A stretch of DNA of 64,000 nucleotides. Origin: Pseudomonas fluorescens (GTDB taxonomy: Bacteria; Pseudomonadota; Gammaproteobacteria; Pseudomonadales; Pseudomonadaceae). How positions within the stretch are numbered: the first letter of the stretch is position 1; every line of letters starts with the position of its first letter. The notes under the pieces are model-generated. The model had not been told where the DNA came from and did not search any database. It was given only the letters and a program-made list of their open reading frames with translations. Location: contig NZ_JAGGOF010000045.1 of the NCBI RefSeq assembly GCF_018614775.1, forward strand, positions 1-64,000. The letters run 5' to 3'. The position numbers were made by a program, and so were the translations under genes. Shown piece after piece: positions 46,434 to 56,057 of the stretch.

Positions 46434-47483
46434 TCAGGCGACCCACTTGCCCACGGCCATTTCGGCTGTGAAACCCGGTCCGAAGGCGGCCAGCATGCCT
46501 GTCGCGCCTGCATCAGGTCCGCTGTCGAACTGGCGCTTGAGCACGTCGAAGACCACCACGCTGGCGATGTTCCCGGCTTCGCTCAAGCTGTCCCGCGACT
46601 GCGCGACCCTGCCAGGATCCAGATCCAACTGCAGTACCAGCTCATCAAGGATTTTCCGCCCGCCCGTATGGAAGATGAAAAAGTCATTTTGCGCGCAGTG
46701 CTGATTGAACGTTTCGTAGTTCAACTCTTCCATCATCGGTGCCACATCTTTGATGGAGTTCATCACGGCCTTGTCCAGGGTGAAGTGGAAGCCGCTGTCC
46801 TTGACGTCGTATTTAATGTAATGCTCGCTGTTGGGCAGGAAATAAGAGCCGGTTTTGGCAATCTTGAATCCAGGCGCCTTATCATCGGCTCGCATCACAC
46901 AGGCTGATACGGCATCACCGAACAGTGCAGCAGAGATGAACGCGTGCAACTTGGTGTCGTCGGGTTGATAGCAAAGTGACGAAAACTCCAGGGAAACGAT
47001 GAGCACATGGTTTTCTGGCGACAGGCTGGCAAAGTCATTTGCTCGATTAATGGCCGCCGCACCTGCCACGCAGCCCAATTGGGCAATTGGCAGTTGTACG
47101 GTGGATGTCCTTAACCCAAGGTCGTTGATCAAGTGAGCCGTCAGCGAGGGCATCATGAAGCCGGTGCACGAGGTCACGGCAACCATCCGGATATCGTCGG
47201 TGGTCAGCCCCGCATTCTCGATGGCCTGGCGCGCCGCGATGGACGACATGCGACGGGCCTCGCGTTCATAGATGATGCTGCGGTGGGTGAAGCCGGTGTG
47301 CACCGCCAGTTCATCGATCGGCAGCACCAGGTGACGCTCATTGACCTGGGTGTTCTGGATCATTCGTTTTGCAAGGGCCATTCGGGGATGGTCATCGTGC
47401 AACTGTTCCAGGTGATCAATCATTTGTTGTTGAGTGATCTTGTGTTGCGGGAACAGCAAGCTGGGTTTGCAAAGAGTAGACAT
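46434..47483 (-). CDS. phlD: PhlD, type III polyketide synthase (phloroglucinol synthase)
   Basis: A 349-residue type III polyketide synthase, the exact length of PhlD. It condenses three malonyl-CoA to phloroglucinol. The catalytic cysteine is C138 ([11 protein letters not shown]); the His and Asn of the triad lie in [14 protein letters not shown] and [11 protein letters not shown]. Start at 47483, with GAGGA upstream. It follows phlB after a 157-base gap that shows no gene. This is the diagnostic gene for DAPG production in Pseudomonas. Confidence 0.97.
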   Translation of the reverse strand: MSTLCKPSLLFPQHKITQQQMIDHLEQLHDDHPRMALAKRMIQNTQVNERHLVLPIDELAVHTGFTHRSIIYEREARRMSSIAARQAIENAGLTTDDIRMVAVTSCTGFMMPSLTAHLINDLGLRTSTVQLPIAQLGCVAGAAAINRANDFASLSPENHVLIVSLEFSSLCYQPDDTKLHAFISAALFGDAVSACVMRADDKAPGFKIAKTGSYFLPNSEHYIKYDVKDSGFHFTLDKAVMNSIKDVAPMMEELNYETFNQHCAQNDFFIFHTGGRKILDELVLQLDLDPGRVAQSRDSLSEAGNIASVVVFDVLKRQFDSGPDAGATGMLAAFGPGFTAEMAVGKWVA

Positions 47484-47640
47484 GACAAGTCCTCGGCTTA
47501 ACGCCAATAAAGAGTTGGATAACACGTTTAAGGCAATGGCAAAGCAGGACTCTGAAAAACAGAATCAAAGCAACGGCGGGCCGGCCGTATAGATCGAATG
47601 TTGTTATGAATGGCGCGGGGTCAGGCGGACAATTCGCTTG

Positions 47641-48081
47641 TTATTTCACCAATACGAACTTATAGGCATATTGCCAGGCGAGGTTGCTTTCCCGGACATG
47701 TTTACGAATAACCATGCGTACGGGCGCGCCGCTGACAACCTGGCGTGGATCGACGACGTCAACGATTTCCGATGCAATCACCAAACCGTCATCCAGACGC
47801 ACCATCGCCATGAAGCGCGGTACGGTTTCGCCATACCCCATGGCGGCGAGGACAGGGTTTTCAGCGTGGGCGCTGACTTGGATAGTGCCGGTGCGTGCAC
47901 AGCGATACGGTTCCACGTTCATTGAGTTGCAGGCGCCGCAGACCGTACGCCGAGGAAAGAAGATCTCCTTGCAATCCTGACACCGGCTGCCTTCGAGGCG
48001 ATATTTGCCGCCGTGTTCGCGCCATTCCCGCAACATGCTGGCAGTGGTCATGCGGTGGATTTGTTCTGGGTAAAGGGACAT
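47641..48081 (-). CDS. phlB: PhlB, zinc-ribbon OB-fold subunit of MAPG acetyltransferase
   Basis: A 146-residue DUF35/OB-fold protein. The zinc ribbon cysteines are C34, C37, C48 and C51 ([18 protein letters not shown]). PhlB bridges PhlA and PhlC in the acetyltransferase complex that converts monoacetylphloroglucinol to DAPG. AAGGAG precedes the ATG at 48081, ten bases after the phlC stop. Confidence 0.95.
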   Translation of the reverse strand: MSLYPEQIHRMTTASMLREWREHGGKYRLEGSRCQDCKEIFFPRRTVCGACNSMNVEPYRCARTGTIQVSAHAENPVLAAMGYGETVPRFMAMVRLDDGLVIASEIVDVVDPRQVVSGAPVRMVIRKHVRESNLAWQYAYKFVLVK

Positions 48082-48091
48082 GGTCGGCTCC

Positions 48092-49288
48092 TTAATCGTT
48101 GGAAAGCACAATGACGCTGTTATGCGCGGCGTAACCGCCCAGGTTCTGCGAGACGCCAATACGAGCGTCCTTGACCTGGTTGTTGGATTCGCCACGAAGC
48201 TGTCGGAAGAGTTCGGTGATGTGCAGGATGCCGTCGCAACCGGAAGCGTGACCGCGTCCGATGTTGCCGCCGTCCGTGTTCAGTGGCAGTTGCCCGTCCA
48301 GGGCTATGCCGCCTTCCAATACAAAATCGCCAGCCTGGCCTAAACCGCATACGCCCATGGACTCCATCTGAATCAGGCCAGCCCCCAGCAAGTCGTAGAC
48401 CTGTGCCACGTCAATGTCTTTAGCCGTGATGCCGGCCTTTTTGTAGGCGATTTCGGCACAGGCTATCGAGTTGGCGGAAACCGCCATGCCCACGTCTTTC
48501 GGCAGACCCGCATGTTTCAAGGTCGGGTTGTGATAACGCGTCCCGAAGTAGTGCGACACGCCGGTATAGGCGCAGCCTCGGACGAACACCGGCTGAGTCG
48601 TGTAATGATGGGCGAGATGCTCTGCAACCAGGATCGCGCAACCGCTGGCTTCGCCCCAGGCCAACATCGAACCACACGCCTCACTGTTCTTGAGGGTTTC
48701 CAAGGACGGAATCGGCACGCCAAAGCGGGTCGCGCTCGGGGTGTTGTGGGCGTAGATGCGCATCTGCCGACCAAACGTCGCCAGGACATCCGCTTCGCGT
48801 CCCGCATAGCCGAACTTTTCAAAGTATTCGGCCGTTGCCAGGGCGAAGGCGTCAGTGTGTGAGATCCCCAGGAAATAGTCGTACTCACATTCAGTGCTGG
48901 AGCCGATGTATTCGGCGTAGTTGAAGTGATCGGTCATCTTTTCAAAGCCGCCGCACAGGACGATGTCGTATTCACCTGAGGCAACCATCTGGTGGGCCAT
49001 CTGGAACGACACCGAGCTGCTGGTGCAGTTGGCAGTGCTCATGAAAGTAGGGGCAGGGCTGATGCCCAGAGCATCGGAAATGGTGGGCCCCAGGCCGCCA
49101 TATTCGGAAATGCCTTCGCCATGGTAACCATAGGCGACCGCCTGAAGCTCGCGGGGGTGCATCTTGATGGCGTTGAGTGCCTGATAGGCAGACTCGACGA
49201 TCATCTCTTTAAAGGTTTGACGAACTCGGGAGCTGCCAGGCTTGGGGGTATAGGCAGCCGAAACGATAGCAACGCGTCGTGCGCACAT
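48092..49288 (-). CDS. phlC: PhlC, thiolase-like catalytic subunit of MAPG acetyltransferase
   Basis: A 398-residue SCP-x-thiolase-like protein. The reactive cysteine is C88 (STANCTSSS), the known PhlC nucleophile position; the C-terminal active-site stretch is [18 protein letters not shown]. With PhlA and PhlB it moves acetyl groups between phloroglucinol derivatives without CoA. It lies between phlA (31-base gap) and phlB (10-base gap). Confidence 0.95.
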   Translation of the reverse strand: MCARRVAIVSAAYTPKPGSSRVRQTFKEMIVESAYQALNAIKMHPRELQAVAYGYHGEGISEYGGLGPTISDALGISPAPTFMSTANCTSSSVSFQMAHQMVASGEYDIVLCGGFEKMTDHFNYAEYIGSSTECEYDYFLGISHTDAFALATAEYFEKFGYAGREADVLATFGRQMRIYAHNTPSATRFGVPIPSLETLKNSEACGSMLAWGEASGCAILVAEHLAHHYTTQPVFVRGCAYTGVSHYFGTRYHNPTLKHAGLPKDVGMAVSANSIACAEIAYKKAGITAKDIDVAQVYDLLGAGLIQMESMGVCGLGQAGDFVLEGGIALDGQLPLNTDGGNIGRGHASGCDGILHITELFRQLRGESNNQVKDARIGVSQNLGGYAAHNSVIVLSND

Positions 49289-49319
49289 GGAAAGTGCTCC
49301 TTGCTGGGTAGATAGAAAA

Positions 49320-50402
49320 TCAGAGGTAGGCGGTCAGGGCATAGTCGGGCCGCAAGTATTTGAACTCGTACTTGATCGACGTCCCGTAATCTACGTAATA
49401 CTTATCATCCAGCAGGGTGCGCAGCGGGACATTGGTCTTTTGATAGGCGTCGATGGCAGGGGTCACCGTCAAGGCAATCGCATCGCTGCCCGCGCCAAAC
49501 CCGTAGGACACCATCAGGATTTTTTCACCGGGACGTGCTCGGTCCAGTATGTTCACCAGACCCAGCAATGGGCTCGCAGCCCCCGTATCGCCGACGCTCT
49601 GGGCATAGATGCCCGGTTCGATCTGTGCTCTCGTGAAGCCCAGGCCTTTGCCGAGGGAGAAGGGGGTCGACACCAGGTTCTGCTGGAAGACGACATAGTG
49701 GAAGTCGCTGGCCTGCAGGTTCATCTTGGCCATCAATCCTGATGCAGCACGGTGGGTCTGCTCTTCAAGGCCAATGCTGTTCTTGTCGGAACCCAGTCCC
49801 ATCCCCGAGCGAATATAGCGATCACCCTGGGGACGGATGTTGTCCGCGACATCCGCCGCGCAGGAAAAACTGGCGTCGAATTGCGCAATCACATTTTCAG
49901 TCCCTAACAGCAGGGCGGCCGCTCCTGCTCCCGCGTAGGATTCCGTCAGGTCGCCGGGCGCGGTGTTGCGGTTGATCGTATCCGCGCCGATGGCCAAGGC
50001 GTTGCCGCTCAGACCGGATGCCACCAGGGCATAGGCGATCTGAAGGGCGCTGGTGCCTGATTTGCCGGCGAACTGCACGTCGGCACAGAAGGCGTCATAA
50101 CCGCAGCCGAGCATTTCCAGGATGACCGAGGCCGAAGCGCGGGAGTCATAAGGGTTGGTGCACGTGCCGAGGTAAAGGGCATTCAGATCACAGGGGGGCG
50201 CTTTGTCCAGCGCCCGCTGGGCGGCCAGTACGCCCAAGGTGATGACGTCTTCGTCGGGTTGAAGGACGGCTCTTTCAGTGACTCCAAGCTGGTTCGTGAC
50301 CAGGTTCAGGTCGGTGTTCTTCCAAACGTGGATCACCTCTTCCACCTTCAGACGGCACACCGGAATGCCGGCGCCATAGCTCACAATTCCTACTTTATTC
50401 AC
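49320..50402 (-). CDS. phlA: PhlA, KASIII-like subunit of MAPG acetyltransferase
   Basis: A 360-residue ketoacyl-synthase-III-like protein and first gene of the phlACBDE operon. The N-terminus [23 protein letters not shown] and [21 protein letters not shown] match PhlA. Where KASIII enzymes have a catalytic cysteine, this reads [11 protein letters not shown], so it is probably a structural rather than catalytic partner, as in the known complex. I chose GTG 50402 because a perfect GGAGG lies 8 bases upstream; no ATG is placed well. Expression is expected to be controlled by PhlF at the operator about 200 bases upstream. Confidence 0.95.
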   Translation of the reverse strand: MNKVGIVSYGAGIPVCRLKVEEVIHVWKNTDLNLVTNQLGVTERAVLQPDEDVITLGVLAAQRALDKAPPCDLNALYLGTCTNPYDSRASASVILEMLGCGYDAFCADVQFAGKSGTSALQIAYALVASGLSGNALAIGADTINRNTAPGDLTESYAGAGAAALLLGTENVIAQFDASFSCAADVADNIRPQGDRYIRSGMGLGSDKNSIGLEEQTHRAASGLMAKMNLQASDFHYVVFQQNLVSTPFSLGKGLGFTRAQIEPGIYAQSVGDTGAASPLLGLVNILDRARPGEKILMVSYGFGAGSDAIALTVTPAIDAYQKTNVPLRTLLDDKYYVDYGTSIKYEFKYLRPDYALTAYL

Positions 50403-50420
50403 GTGTACTTCCTCCAGATT
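50403..50420 (-). promoter_or_regulatory. phlA ribosome site overlapping a GGA (Rsm-type) motif
   Basis: On the minus strand CTGGAGGAAG precedes the phlA GTG. The GGA lies within the Shine-Dalgarno (complement of 50411-50415). phlA leaders in DAPG producers are post-transcriptionally repressed by RsmA/RsmE, which bind A-N-GGA-type motifs at the ribosome site. The match here is only the GGA core. Confidence 0.4.
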
Positions 50421-50597
50421 CCTTTCTCCATCGGCCAGTGGCTTTTGCCGTGGCTGATGCATGAAATATTTAGAAACTATCTAATGGTGCCCGCAAAGTT
50501 TCATTGGCAGTCCTATGCCCGTAAATCGGGGGCCTCAGCGGAAAAAACTTGTATCCCGCAGGGGACCAGTGGGTTTATTACCGCTCTATTGTTATGT

Positions 50598-50627
50598 ATG
50601 ATACGAAACGTGCCGTATCGTTAAGGT
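50598..50627. promoter_or_regulatory. phlO, PhlF operator upstream of phlA
   Basis: Core GATACG (50600-50605), eight bases, CGTATC (50614-50619), inside a 30-base block that matches the known PhlF operator at all but one central base as I recall it (G at 50612). PhlF bound here represses phlA; DAPG releases it. It lies 196 bases upstream of the phlA start. The surrounding phlA-phlF gap (50403-50817, 415 bases) holds both divergent promoters and no gene. Confidence 0.88.
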
Positions 50628-50735
50628 TGCGCTAAAGTTTTATGACTTTTCTTTTAATCTCCGTTTATATAGCGGTCCATATCGCTTGCGAGGTGCGCGA
50701 TAAGCAGAAGTCGAGATCAAATAACAATACAAAAC

Positions 50736-50750
50736 GAAACGATCCGTTTC
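50736..50750. promoter_or_regulatory. Second PhlF-like operator upstream of phlF
   Basis: GAAACG-ATC-CGTTTC, a perfect 15-base palindrome 68 bases upstream of the phlF start. It shares ACGAAACG..CCGT.TC with the main PhlF operator at 50598-50627. An autoregulatory PhlF site or a site for PhlH is inferred. Confidence 0.5.
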
Positions 50751-50817
50751 ATTGCTTTTCGAGAGAATCCTATACCTGCTTCTCTTTTGTCAAGCACCAT
50801 ATTGGAGATTTTGAATC

Positions 50818-51423
50818 ATGGCCCGTAAACCGTCTCGGAGCTCCATCGGCTCATTGAGGAGCCCACACACGCATAAAGCGATCATCATCTCTGCTATAGA
50901 AACGCTCAAGGAGTGCGGTTATTCAGGGTTGAGTATCGAGGCTGTGGCTCGGCGTGCCGGAGCGAGCAAGCCAACCATCTATCGATGGTGGGGCAACAAG
51001 GCGGCCTTGATAGCCGAGGTCTACGAGAGCGAAAGCGAGCAGATTCGCAAAGAGCCGGATAAAGGTTCCTTCAAGGAAAACCTCAATTTCCTGCTGCTCA
51101 ATCTTTGGAAGGTCTGGCGGGAAACGATCTGCGGGGAGGCATTTCGGTGTGTCATTGCTGAAGCCCAACTCGACCCCACCACGCTGCCCAAGCTTAAAGA
51201 TGAATTCATGGAGCGCCGCAGGGAGCTGCCTCGCAAGCTGGTGGAAAACGCTATACAGCAAGGTGAGCTGCCCAAGGACACGTCGCGTGAATTGCTGTTG
51301 GACATGATCTTCGGGTTTTGCTGGTACAGGTTGTTGACCGAGCAGTTGGACGTGGAGGGAGACATCAACGAGTTCACCACGTTGCTGATGAACGGTGTGT
51401 TGCGTACTTCGGCGGCGGTGTAA
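50818..51423 (+). CDS. phlF: PhlF, TetR repressor of phlACBD
   Basis: A 201-residue TetR regulator. The N-terminus SRSSIGSLRSPHTHKAI and helix-turn-helix YSGLSIEAVARRAGASKPTIYRWWGNKAALIAEVYE, then WRETICGEAFRCVIAEAQLDP, are diagnostic of PhlF. It binds the operator between phlF and phlA, and 2,4-DAPG dissociates it, giving autoinduction. GGAG precedes the ATG. It is divergent from phlA and convergent with phlG (18 bases apart). Confidence 0.97.
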   Translation: MARKPSRSSIGSLRSPHTHKAIIISAIETLKECGYSGLSIEAVARRAGASKPTIYRWWGNKAALIAEVYESESEQIRKEPDKGSFKENLNFLLLNLWKVWRETICGEAFRCVIAEAQLDPTTLPKLKDEFMERRRELPRKLVENAIQQGELPKDTSRELLLDMIFGFCWYRLLTEQLDVEGDINEFTTLLMNGVLRTSAAV

Positions 51424-51441
51424 GGCGCCGCCGGAGCCTGA

Positions 51442-52341
51442 TCAGAGAGGGGAGGATTTTCGCGCGGCGCCACTGAACTGTGCATGAAGGCTTGGCAGGA
51501 TGCTGGCCAGGTGGTTGAACTCACACAAATCATGCACAGCAAATTCATAAGCCAGCGTTTCCAGCTCGGCTTCGCCCAAACCGTTTTTTTCCAGCAGTTG
51601 CGCAGCTTGATCGGCGCCCGGAAAACGCTGCATGGCTGGGTGGCTGCCCACCCAGTAACGGCTGGTCAGGTACAAGCCTTCGGGGCATTCCTTGAACAGG
51701 TGGACCATCAGCGATACAGGCACTTGCGGCTGGTCTGCCAGGCTCATCAAAGCGCTGACACTGCCATCGATTTTTGATTCACGGTACATGTCCGGGCAGA
51801 AGCCCAGCTCGCACGGGTCTCTGAAATGAATGTGCAGATGCATGAGGCGATCGCCAACGTACTCGGATGCGCAGAAGGTGTTTCCGTAGAGGCTGTCTTC
51901 AAAGCTCAGGTTGTCATCGACCAGGCGCTCGTGATGCACGCAGGGGTTTTCAACATGCGCGTAGGGAAACCACAAGGTGTAGCGCTCAGCTTCCAACGGG
52001 TGCCACATGAACCACCACTTGAGCATCTGCGCCGTGCAGTTTGGGAAGAACTTGCGGCTTTGCACGTAGGCCATCGGGCCGGGCAGCAGGGCGTACCCTG
52101 CTTCCTCGCTGACAAAATCCGCCGCCAGCATGCTGTTGAGGTCTTCGATGCTGGGTGTCAACGTCTCAGCCAAGGGCATCGGGCCTTGTTGGATTTTCTC
52201 GACGGCACTGAGCGGTACGTTGATTTGCGAACGGAAAAATTCGGCGTACGGCTTACCCTGAATGGCTTTCTGGTTGACCAGGAACTGCTTCTGCATAGGC
52301 AATGAGAAGTAGGTGAACGGTGTCATTACGCGCGCTTCCAT
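51442..52341 (-). CDS. phlG: PhlG, 2,4-DAPG hydrolase
   Basis: A 299-residue hydrolase that cleaves DAPG to monoacetylphloroglucinol and acetate. The zinc ligands known for PhlG are conserved at the same numbers: H129 (YAHVENP), E160 (FCASEYVGD), H270 and E274 ([11 protein letters not shown]). ATG 52341 is preceded by AAGGA; the frame is open 19 codons further. It is divergent from phlH with a short gap carrying a palindrome. It adjusts DAPG levels after production. Confidence 0.96.
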   Translation of the reverse strand: MEARVMTPFTYFSLPMQKQFLVNQKAIQGKPYAEFFRSQINVPLSAVEKIQQGPMPLAETLTPSIEDLNSMLAADFVSEEAGYALLPGPMAYVQSRKFFPNCTAQMLKWWFMWHPLEAERYTLWFPYAHVENPCVHHERLVDDNLSFEDSLYGNTFCASEYVGDRLMHLHIHFRDPCELGFCPDMYRESKIDGSVSALMSLADQPQVPVSLMVHLFKECPEGLYLTSRYWVGSHPAMQRFPGADQAAQLLEKNGLGEAELETLAYEFAVHDLCEFNHLASILPSLHAQFSGAARKSSPL

Positions 52342-52453
52342 GACGGTGATTCCTTGATGTGGCGAGAAAGCCTGCAGACATCGGGGCAGAGCCTTCACGC
52401 GGGGTTGTAAAGGGGCAGTGACGGGATCAAAATAGGTACGCCTTAATAAAAAG

Positions 52454-52463
52454 TCAAATTTGA
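52454..52463. promoter_or_regulatory. Palindrome in the phlG-phlH gap
   Basis: TCAAATTTGA, a perfect 10-base palindrome within an AT-rich stretch about 113 bases upstream of phlG and 29 bases upstream of phlH. PhlH is known to repress phlG, so this is a candidate PhlH operator that could also give autoregulation. Confidence 0.45.
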
Positions 52464-52491
52464 ATTAGAACTCTCGAGAAGTGAGCTGCTC

Positions 52492-53169
52492 ATGGACAAT
52501 GCTTCTGGCAAGCCTTCCCCCTCCCGCGCCTCACGACTTGATGGGCGGGCAACACGGCTGCAGATTCTGGAAAAAGCCGGCGAGTTGTTCGCCGAACAGG
52601 GGTTGGCCAACACCACCAGTAAACAGATCTGCGAGCATTCGCGGGCCAACAGTGCGGCGGTGAATTATCACTTCGTCAACAAGGAAGGCTTGTACAGGGC
52701 GGTATTGCTTGAAGCCCACGCTCGGTTCTTGCAGCTGCAAACGCTGATTTCACTCAGCGAACAGCCGGGCTCGCCACAGGACAAGTTGCGTGCGCTCATC
52801 ACCCTGCTCGTCGAGCGCATACACAATCATCCGGATGGTTGGGCACTGAAAGTGCTGACACGCGAGCTGCTTTCGCCTTCCCCCGAGTTCGAGGCTGTCC
52901 TCAGGGAGCAGTCCTTTCCCAAGGCGCACATACTGCGTAGCCTGCTTGGCCAAATCATGAACCTGCCGGCCGATCATCCCACTACGTTGCGCAGCGCGAT
53001 CAGCGTTTTCGCACCCTGTCTGTTCTTGCTTATCGCTTATCAGCCTTTGACCCGGCATGTACTGCAAGGGCTCAGCATCGAGCCGCAGGGTCTGATCGAG
53101 CACATGGTCAGTTATGCGCTCGGTGGCCTCCAGGCCGTGGCGGCCATGGCGCATGAGGCGCCAAGCTGA
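52492..53169 (+). CDS. phlH: PhlH, TetR repressor of phlG
   Basis: A 225-residue TetR regulator. The helix-turn-helix is around residues 22-66 (QILEKAGELFAEQGLANTTSKQICEHSRANSAAVNYHFVNKEGLYRAVL). It lies divergent from phlG as in other DAPG producers, where PhlH represses phlG and responds to DAPG or MAPG. The C-terminal domain (VFAPCLFLLIAYQPLTRHVLQGL) is long and hydrophobic. It ends the phl cluster. Confidence 0.92.
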   Translation: MDNASGKPSPSRASRLDGRATRLQILEKAGELFAEQGLANTTSKQICEHSRANSAAVNYHFVNKEGLYRAVLLEAHARFLQLQTLISLSEQPGSPQDKLRALITLLVERIHNHPDGWALKVLTRELLSPSPEFEAVLREQSFPKAHILRSLLGQIMNLPADHPTTLRSAISVFAPCLFLLIAYQPLTRHVLQGLSIEPQGLIEHMVSYALGGLQAVAAMAHEAPS

Positions 53170-53274
53170 GGGGGGAGTCATGATGCGTCAGAGCACTGTG
53201 ATCGCGTCGCCGCTCCACTTCGAGTCGAGGCAGCTTCCAGGCTGTTGCACACGCAGCGTCGTTAACGAACCAGC

Positions 53275-54273
53275 TCAACCCACGCTCAAGACAATCTTAC
53301 CGATATGATCACCACCCTCCATCCGCGCATGGGCCTGGGCGGCGTCGGTGTAGTCGTACACCTTGTCGATGATCGGCAGGCAACGTCCAGCGGCCAGCAC
53401 TGGCCACACATGCTCGCGCAACTGTTCGGCAATCGCGGCCTTTTCATCCTGGGTGCGCGCGCGCAGCAGTGAGCCGGTGACCACCGCGCGTTTACCGAGG
53501 ATGGTCAGCAAGTCGACATCATGGGCCTTGCCGCCACCGAGGAATCCCAGCATCACCAGGTGACCGTCCATGCCCAGGGCCTTGAGGTTGTTGTTCAGAT
53601 ACGAAGCACCCATGATGTCGAGGATCACGTTGACGCCCTTGTCGCCGGTCTTTTGCGCAATGACTTCGGCAAAATCCTGCTCGCGGTAATTGATCGGCTC
53701 GGCGCCCAGCTTGGCGATGGCGGCGCATTTGTCGGCACTGCCGGCGGTGGCGAAGGCCTGGATGCCGAATTCCTGGCAAAGCATCAAGGCGGTGGTACCG
53801 ATGCCGCTGGTGCCGCCGTGGATCAAGGCGCGCTGGCCTTTGCGCGCGCCGCCGAGGCCGAACAGGTTGGCCCACACGGTGAAGAAGGTTTCCGGCACGG
53901 CCGCGGCTTGAATCCAGTCCATGCCTTCGGGGATCGGCAGCGCCTGGCTGGCGGGCACCGCGCAAAACTGCGCATAGCCGCCGCCATTGGTCAGGGCACA
54001 GACCTTTTCGCCGATGCGGTACTCACTGACGCCGTCGCCCAGCGCTACCACTTCGCCAGCCACTTCCAGCCCTGGAATCGGGTTCATGCCGGGTTTCATC
54101 GGGTACTTGCCGGCACGTTGCAGGGCATCGGGGCGATTGACCCCGGCAGCGTGCACCCGAATCAGGATCTCGCCAGGGCCAGCCACCGGTATATCGGCCC
54201 GGCGCGGTTGCAGGACATCGGGGCCACCAGGTGTGGTGATTTCGATCAGGGTCATTTCTTCAGGAAGCGTCAT
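53275..54273 (-). CDS. NAD(P)H quinone oxidoreductase (zeta-crystallin/PIG3 type)
   Basis: A 332-residue medium-chain reductase. The N-terminal GroES-like part has VHAAGVNRPDALQRAGKYPMKPG, and the cofactor part LIHGGTSGIGTTALMLCQEFG carries the AxxGxxG-type NADPH loop. Zinc ligands of alcohol dehydrogenases are absent, as expected. It reduces quinones or enones. ATG 54273 or 54255 are both possible. It stands alone between phlH and a repeat element. Confidence 0.9.
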   Translation of the reverse strand: MTLPEEMTLIEITTPGGPDVLQPRRADIPVAGPGEILIRVHAAGVNRPDALQRAGKYPMKPGMNPIPGLEVAGEVVALGDGVSEYRIGEKVCALTNGGGYAQFCAVPASQALPIPEGMDWIQAAAVPETFFTVWANLFGLGGARKGQRALIHGGTSGIGTTALMLCQEFGIQAFATAGSADKCAAIAKLGAEPINYREQDFAEVIAQKTGDKGVNVILDIMGASYLNNNLKALGMDGHLVMLGFLGGGKAHDVDLLTILGKRAVVTGSLLRARTQDEKAAIAEQLREHVWPVLAAGRCLPIIDKVYDYTDAAQAHARMEGGDHIGKIVLSVG

Positions 54274-54363
54274 TTGAGAATACCTGCAACGATGAGCGTA
54301 TGGGGTGGGACCGCGTCGAGCGACCGACGGTTCACCAGCAGCATACCCGGGTCCGCCTCGGAG

Positions 54364-54524
54364 CCAGAGTGTGTAAAAACGCTCGTCAAAATTTTAAGTG
54401 TGCGCTTCTACGTTAAATCTGAAATCTATCGGCGGGTGTGCAGATGCAGATTTTGCGTAGGCGCACGATTTTTAGCTCGATTTTTGATGACTATCGCGCT
54501 GAAAATCGTTTTTACACACTCTGG
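54364..54524. mobile_element. 161-bp MITE-like element with perfect 18-bp terminal inverted repeats
   Basis: CCAGAGTGTGTAAAAACG (54364-54381) is repeated as its exact reverse complement at 54507-54524. The interior is also partly self-complementary: GTGCGC, CTACG and AAATCTG blocks on the left pair with CAGATTT, CGTAG and GCGCAC on the right, so the whole can fold into one long hairpin. GGAGCCAG occurs at both borders (54360-54367 and 54523-54530), overlapping the termini, and may be a target duplication. No coding capacity. It lies in the 383-bp gap between the quinone oxidoreductase and ROK regulator genes; the rest of the gap shows no gene. Confidence 0.75.
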
Positions 54525-54656
54525 AGCCAGCGGGGCTGCCAGCGGATCGTGTCGGTCCTGAGTTCAGAAATTATCTTCCTATCGAGAGCCAGAGGGGTTG
54601 CGCGTATTCTCCGGGCGGCGGCGGTTGGTTTCCGCCGGGCCGCCATTCCACTCTCT

Positions 54657-55859
54657 CTACAGCGGCCCCTTCAGCAGCGCCTCATAATCAGGGCTGATCT
54701 CCGCCAGGATCATCAAGGCGGCGGCGCCGACCGCCACGGCATCGTGGCCCGCGGAGCCCAGTTGTACGCGCGGGTATTGGCGGTCCGCCCGGCTGCTGAT
54801 CGAGCGACTTAGCGGTTCGAGTCGGCTGATCAGTTCGTTCAGCACGGCTTCGGGGAGGAAGCCGCTGATCAGGATGGTCTGCGGGTCGAGCAGTGACTCC
54901 AGGATGTTGATGGCCTGACGCAAGGCCGGGGCCGCTTCGTCGAGCCAGGCGTCGATGGCGGCGCGGACGTGAGGGTCCTCCATGTCTTGCGCCGACAGGC
55001 TCTGGTCCGTGTCGCGGCCCAGGTGTTCCATTAACGCGGCGATGGAAATGTAGCGCTCCAGGCAGCCGTGGTTGCCGCAGGAGCAGGCCTTGCCATTGGC
55101 GATCACGGTCATGTGCCCGATCTCGCCGGCGTTGTGCCAGTGGCCGGCGTACAGGCGATTGCCCAGGTACATGCCAGCCCCCAGGCCACTGCCGATGAAC
55201 AGGTGGACGAAGTTCTGCACCTCGCTGGCGAGGCCATGAAGGCGTTCGCCCATGGCGGCGCAGGTTGCGTCGTTCTCGATCAATACCGGCATGCCGGCCA
55301 GTGGCTGCAAGCGCTGGGCGATGTCCGGCCCGTCCCAACCCGACAGTGCTGTCGGGCCCACCGAGCTGATGCCTTCGACGTTGAACGGGCCGGGCAGGGC
55401 GATACCCGCGCCAATGAAGCGTCCGCCGGGGCGTTGGCGACGGAAGTCTTCGATGACCTCCAGGATCAGCGGCAACGCCTGGTCGTAGGTCGGGTAGCGG
55501 ACCGGCAGGGTCGTCTGGGCAATGGTCTCGCCGAGCAGGTCGAGCAGCACGCCGATGATGCAGTGTTGCTCAACATGAAAACCGATGGAGAAGCCGCCCT
55601 CGGGGTTGATCGACAGCGGCACCGCCGGCTGCCCGCGGGCGCCTTTTTCAGGCGTATGGGTGAGCAACATGCCTTCGCTTTGCAGCTCGCTGACGATATT
55701 GGACACCGTCTGCGCCGTGAGTGAAGTCAGGCGTGTCAGGTCGGCACGGGTCAGGCGCCCGGCCAGGCGGATGGCTTCCAGGATCACCCGACGGTTGTGC
55801 TGGCGGGAGTGTTCGGCATTGGTGCCGGTGGTGGCCGTTCGGGTGCTTGTCGTTTTCAT
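54657..55859 (-). CDS. ROK-family transcriptional repressor (NagC/Mlc-like)
   Basis: A 400-residue ROK regulator. An N-terminal winged helix (residues 22-66, NRRVILEAIRLAGRLTRADLTRLTSLTAQTVSNIVSELQ) precedes a ROK sugar-binding domain with the zinc motif CSCGNHGCLERY. It is divergent from the APC permease-kinase-SIS operon (199 bases between the starts) and probably represses it in the absence of a sugar phosphate or amino sugar. Confidence 0.9.
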   Translation of the reverse strand: MKTTSTRTATTGTNAEHSRQHNRRVILEAIRLAGRLTRADLTRLTSLTAQTVSNIVSELQSEGMLLTHTPEKGARGQPAVPLSINPEGGFSIGFHVEQHCIIGVLLDLLGETIAQTTLPVRYPTYDQALPLILEVIEDFRRQRPGGRFIGAGIALPGPFNVEGISSVGPTALSGWDGPDIAQRLQPLAGMPVLIENDATCAAMGERLHGLASEVQNFVHLFIGSGLGAGMYLGNRLYAGHWHNAGEIGHMTVIANGKACSCGNHGCLERYISIAALMEHLGRDTDQSLSAQDMEDPHVRAAIDAWLDEAAPALRQAINILESLLDPQTILISGFLPEAVLNELISRLEPLSRSISSRADRQYPRVQLGSAGHDAVAVGAAALMILAEISPDYEALLKGPL

Positions 55860-56057
55860 CCGCCGATCTTCGCGGCTGGCTATTAATTAAATCAAGTTGA
55901 ATTAATCTATGCGCTGTGATTTTCTAGTGCTGCCCGAGCTCATGGCCGGGGCGATGCCCGATAACAATAAGGTCCATGTGACAGACGCCAGTTGCTGGCA
56001 CGCCGTTCTTCCAAGCCTGCCCCAACCGTACTGTCCATCCACAAGAGGTCGCCACTG

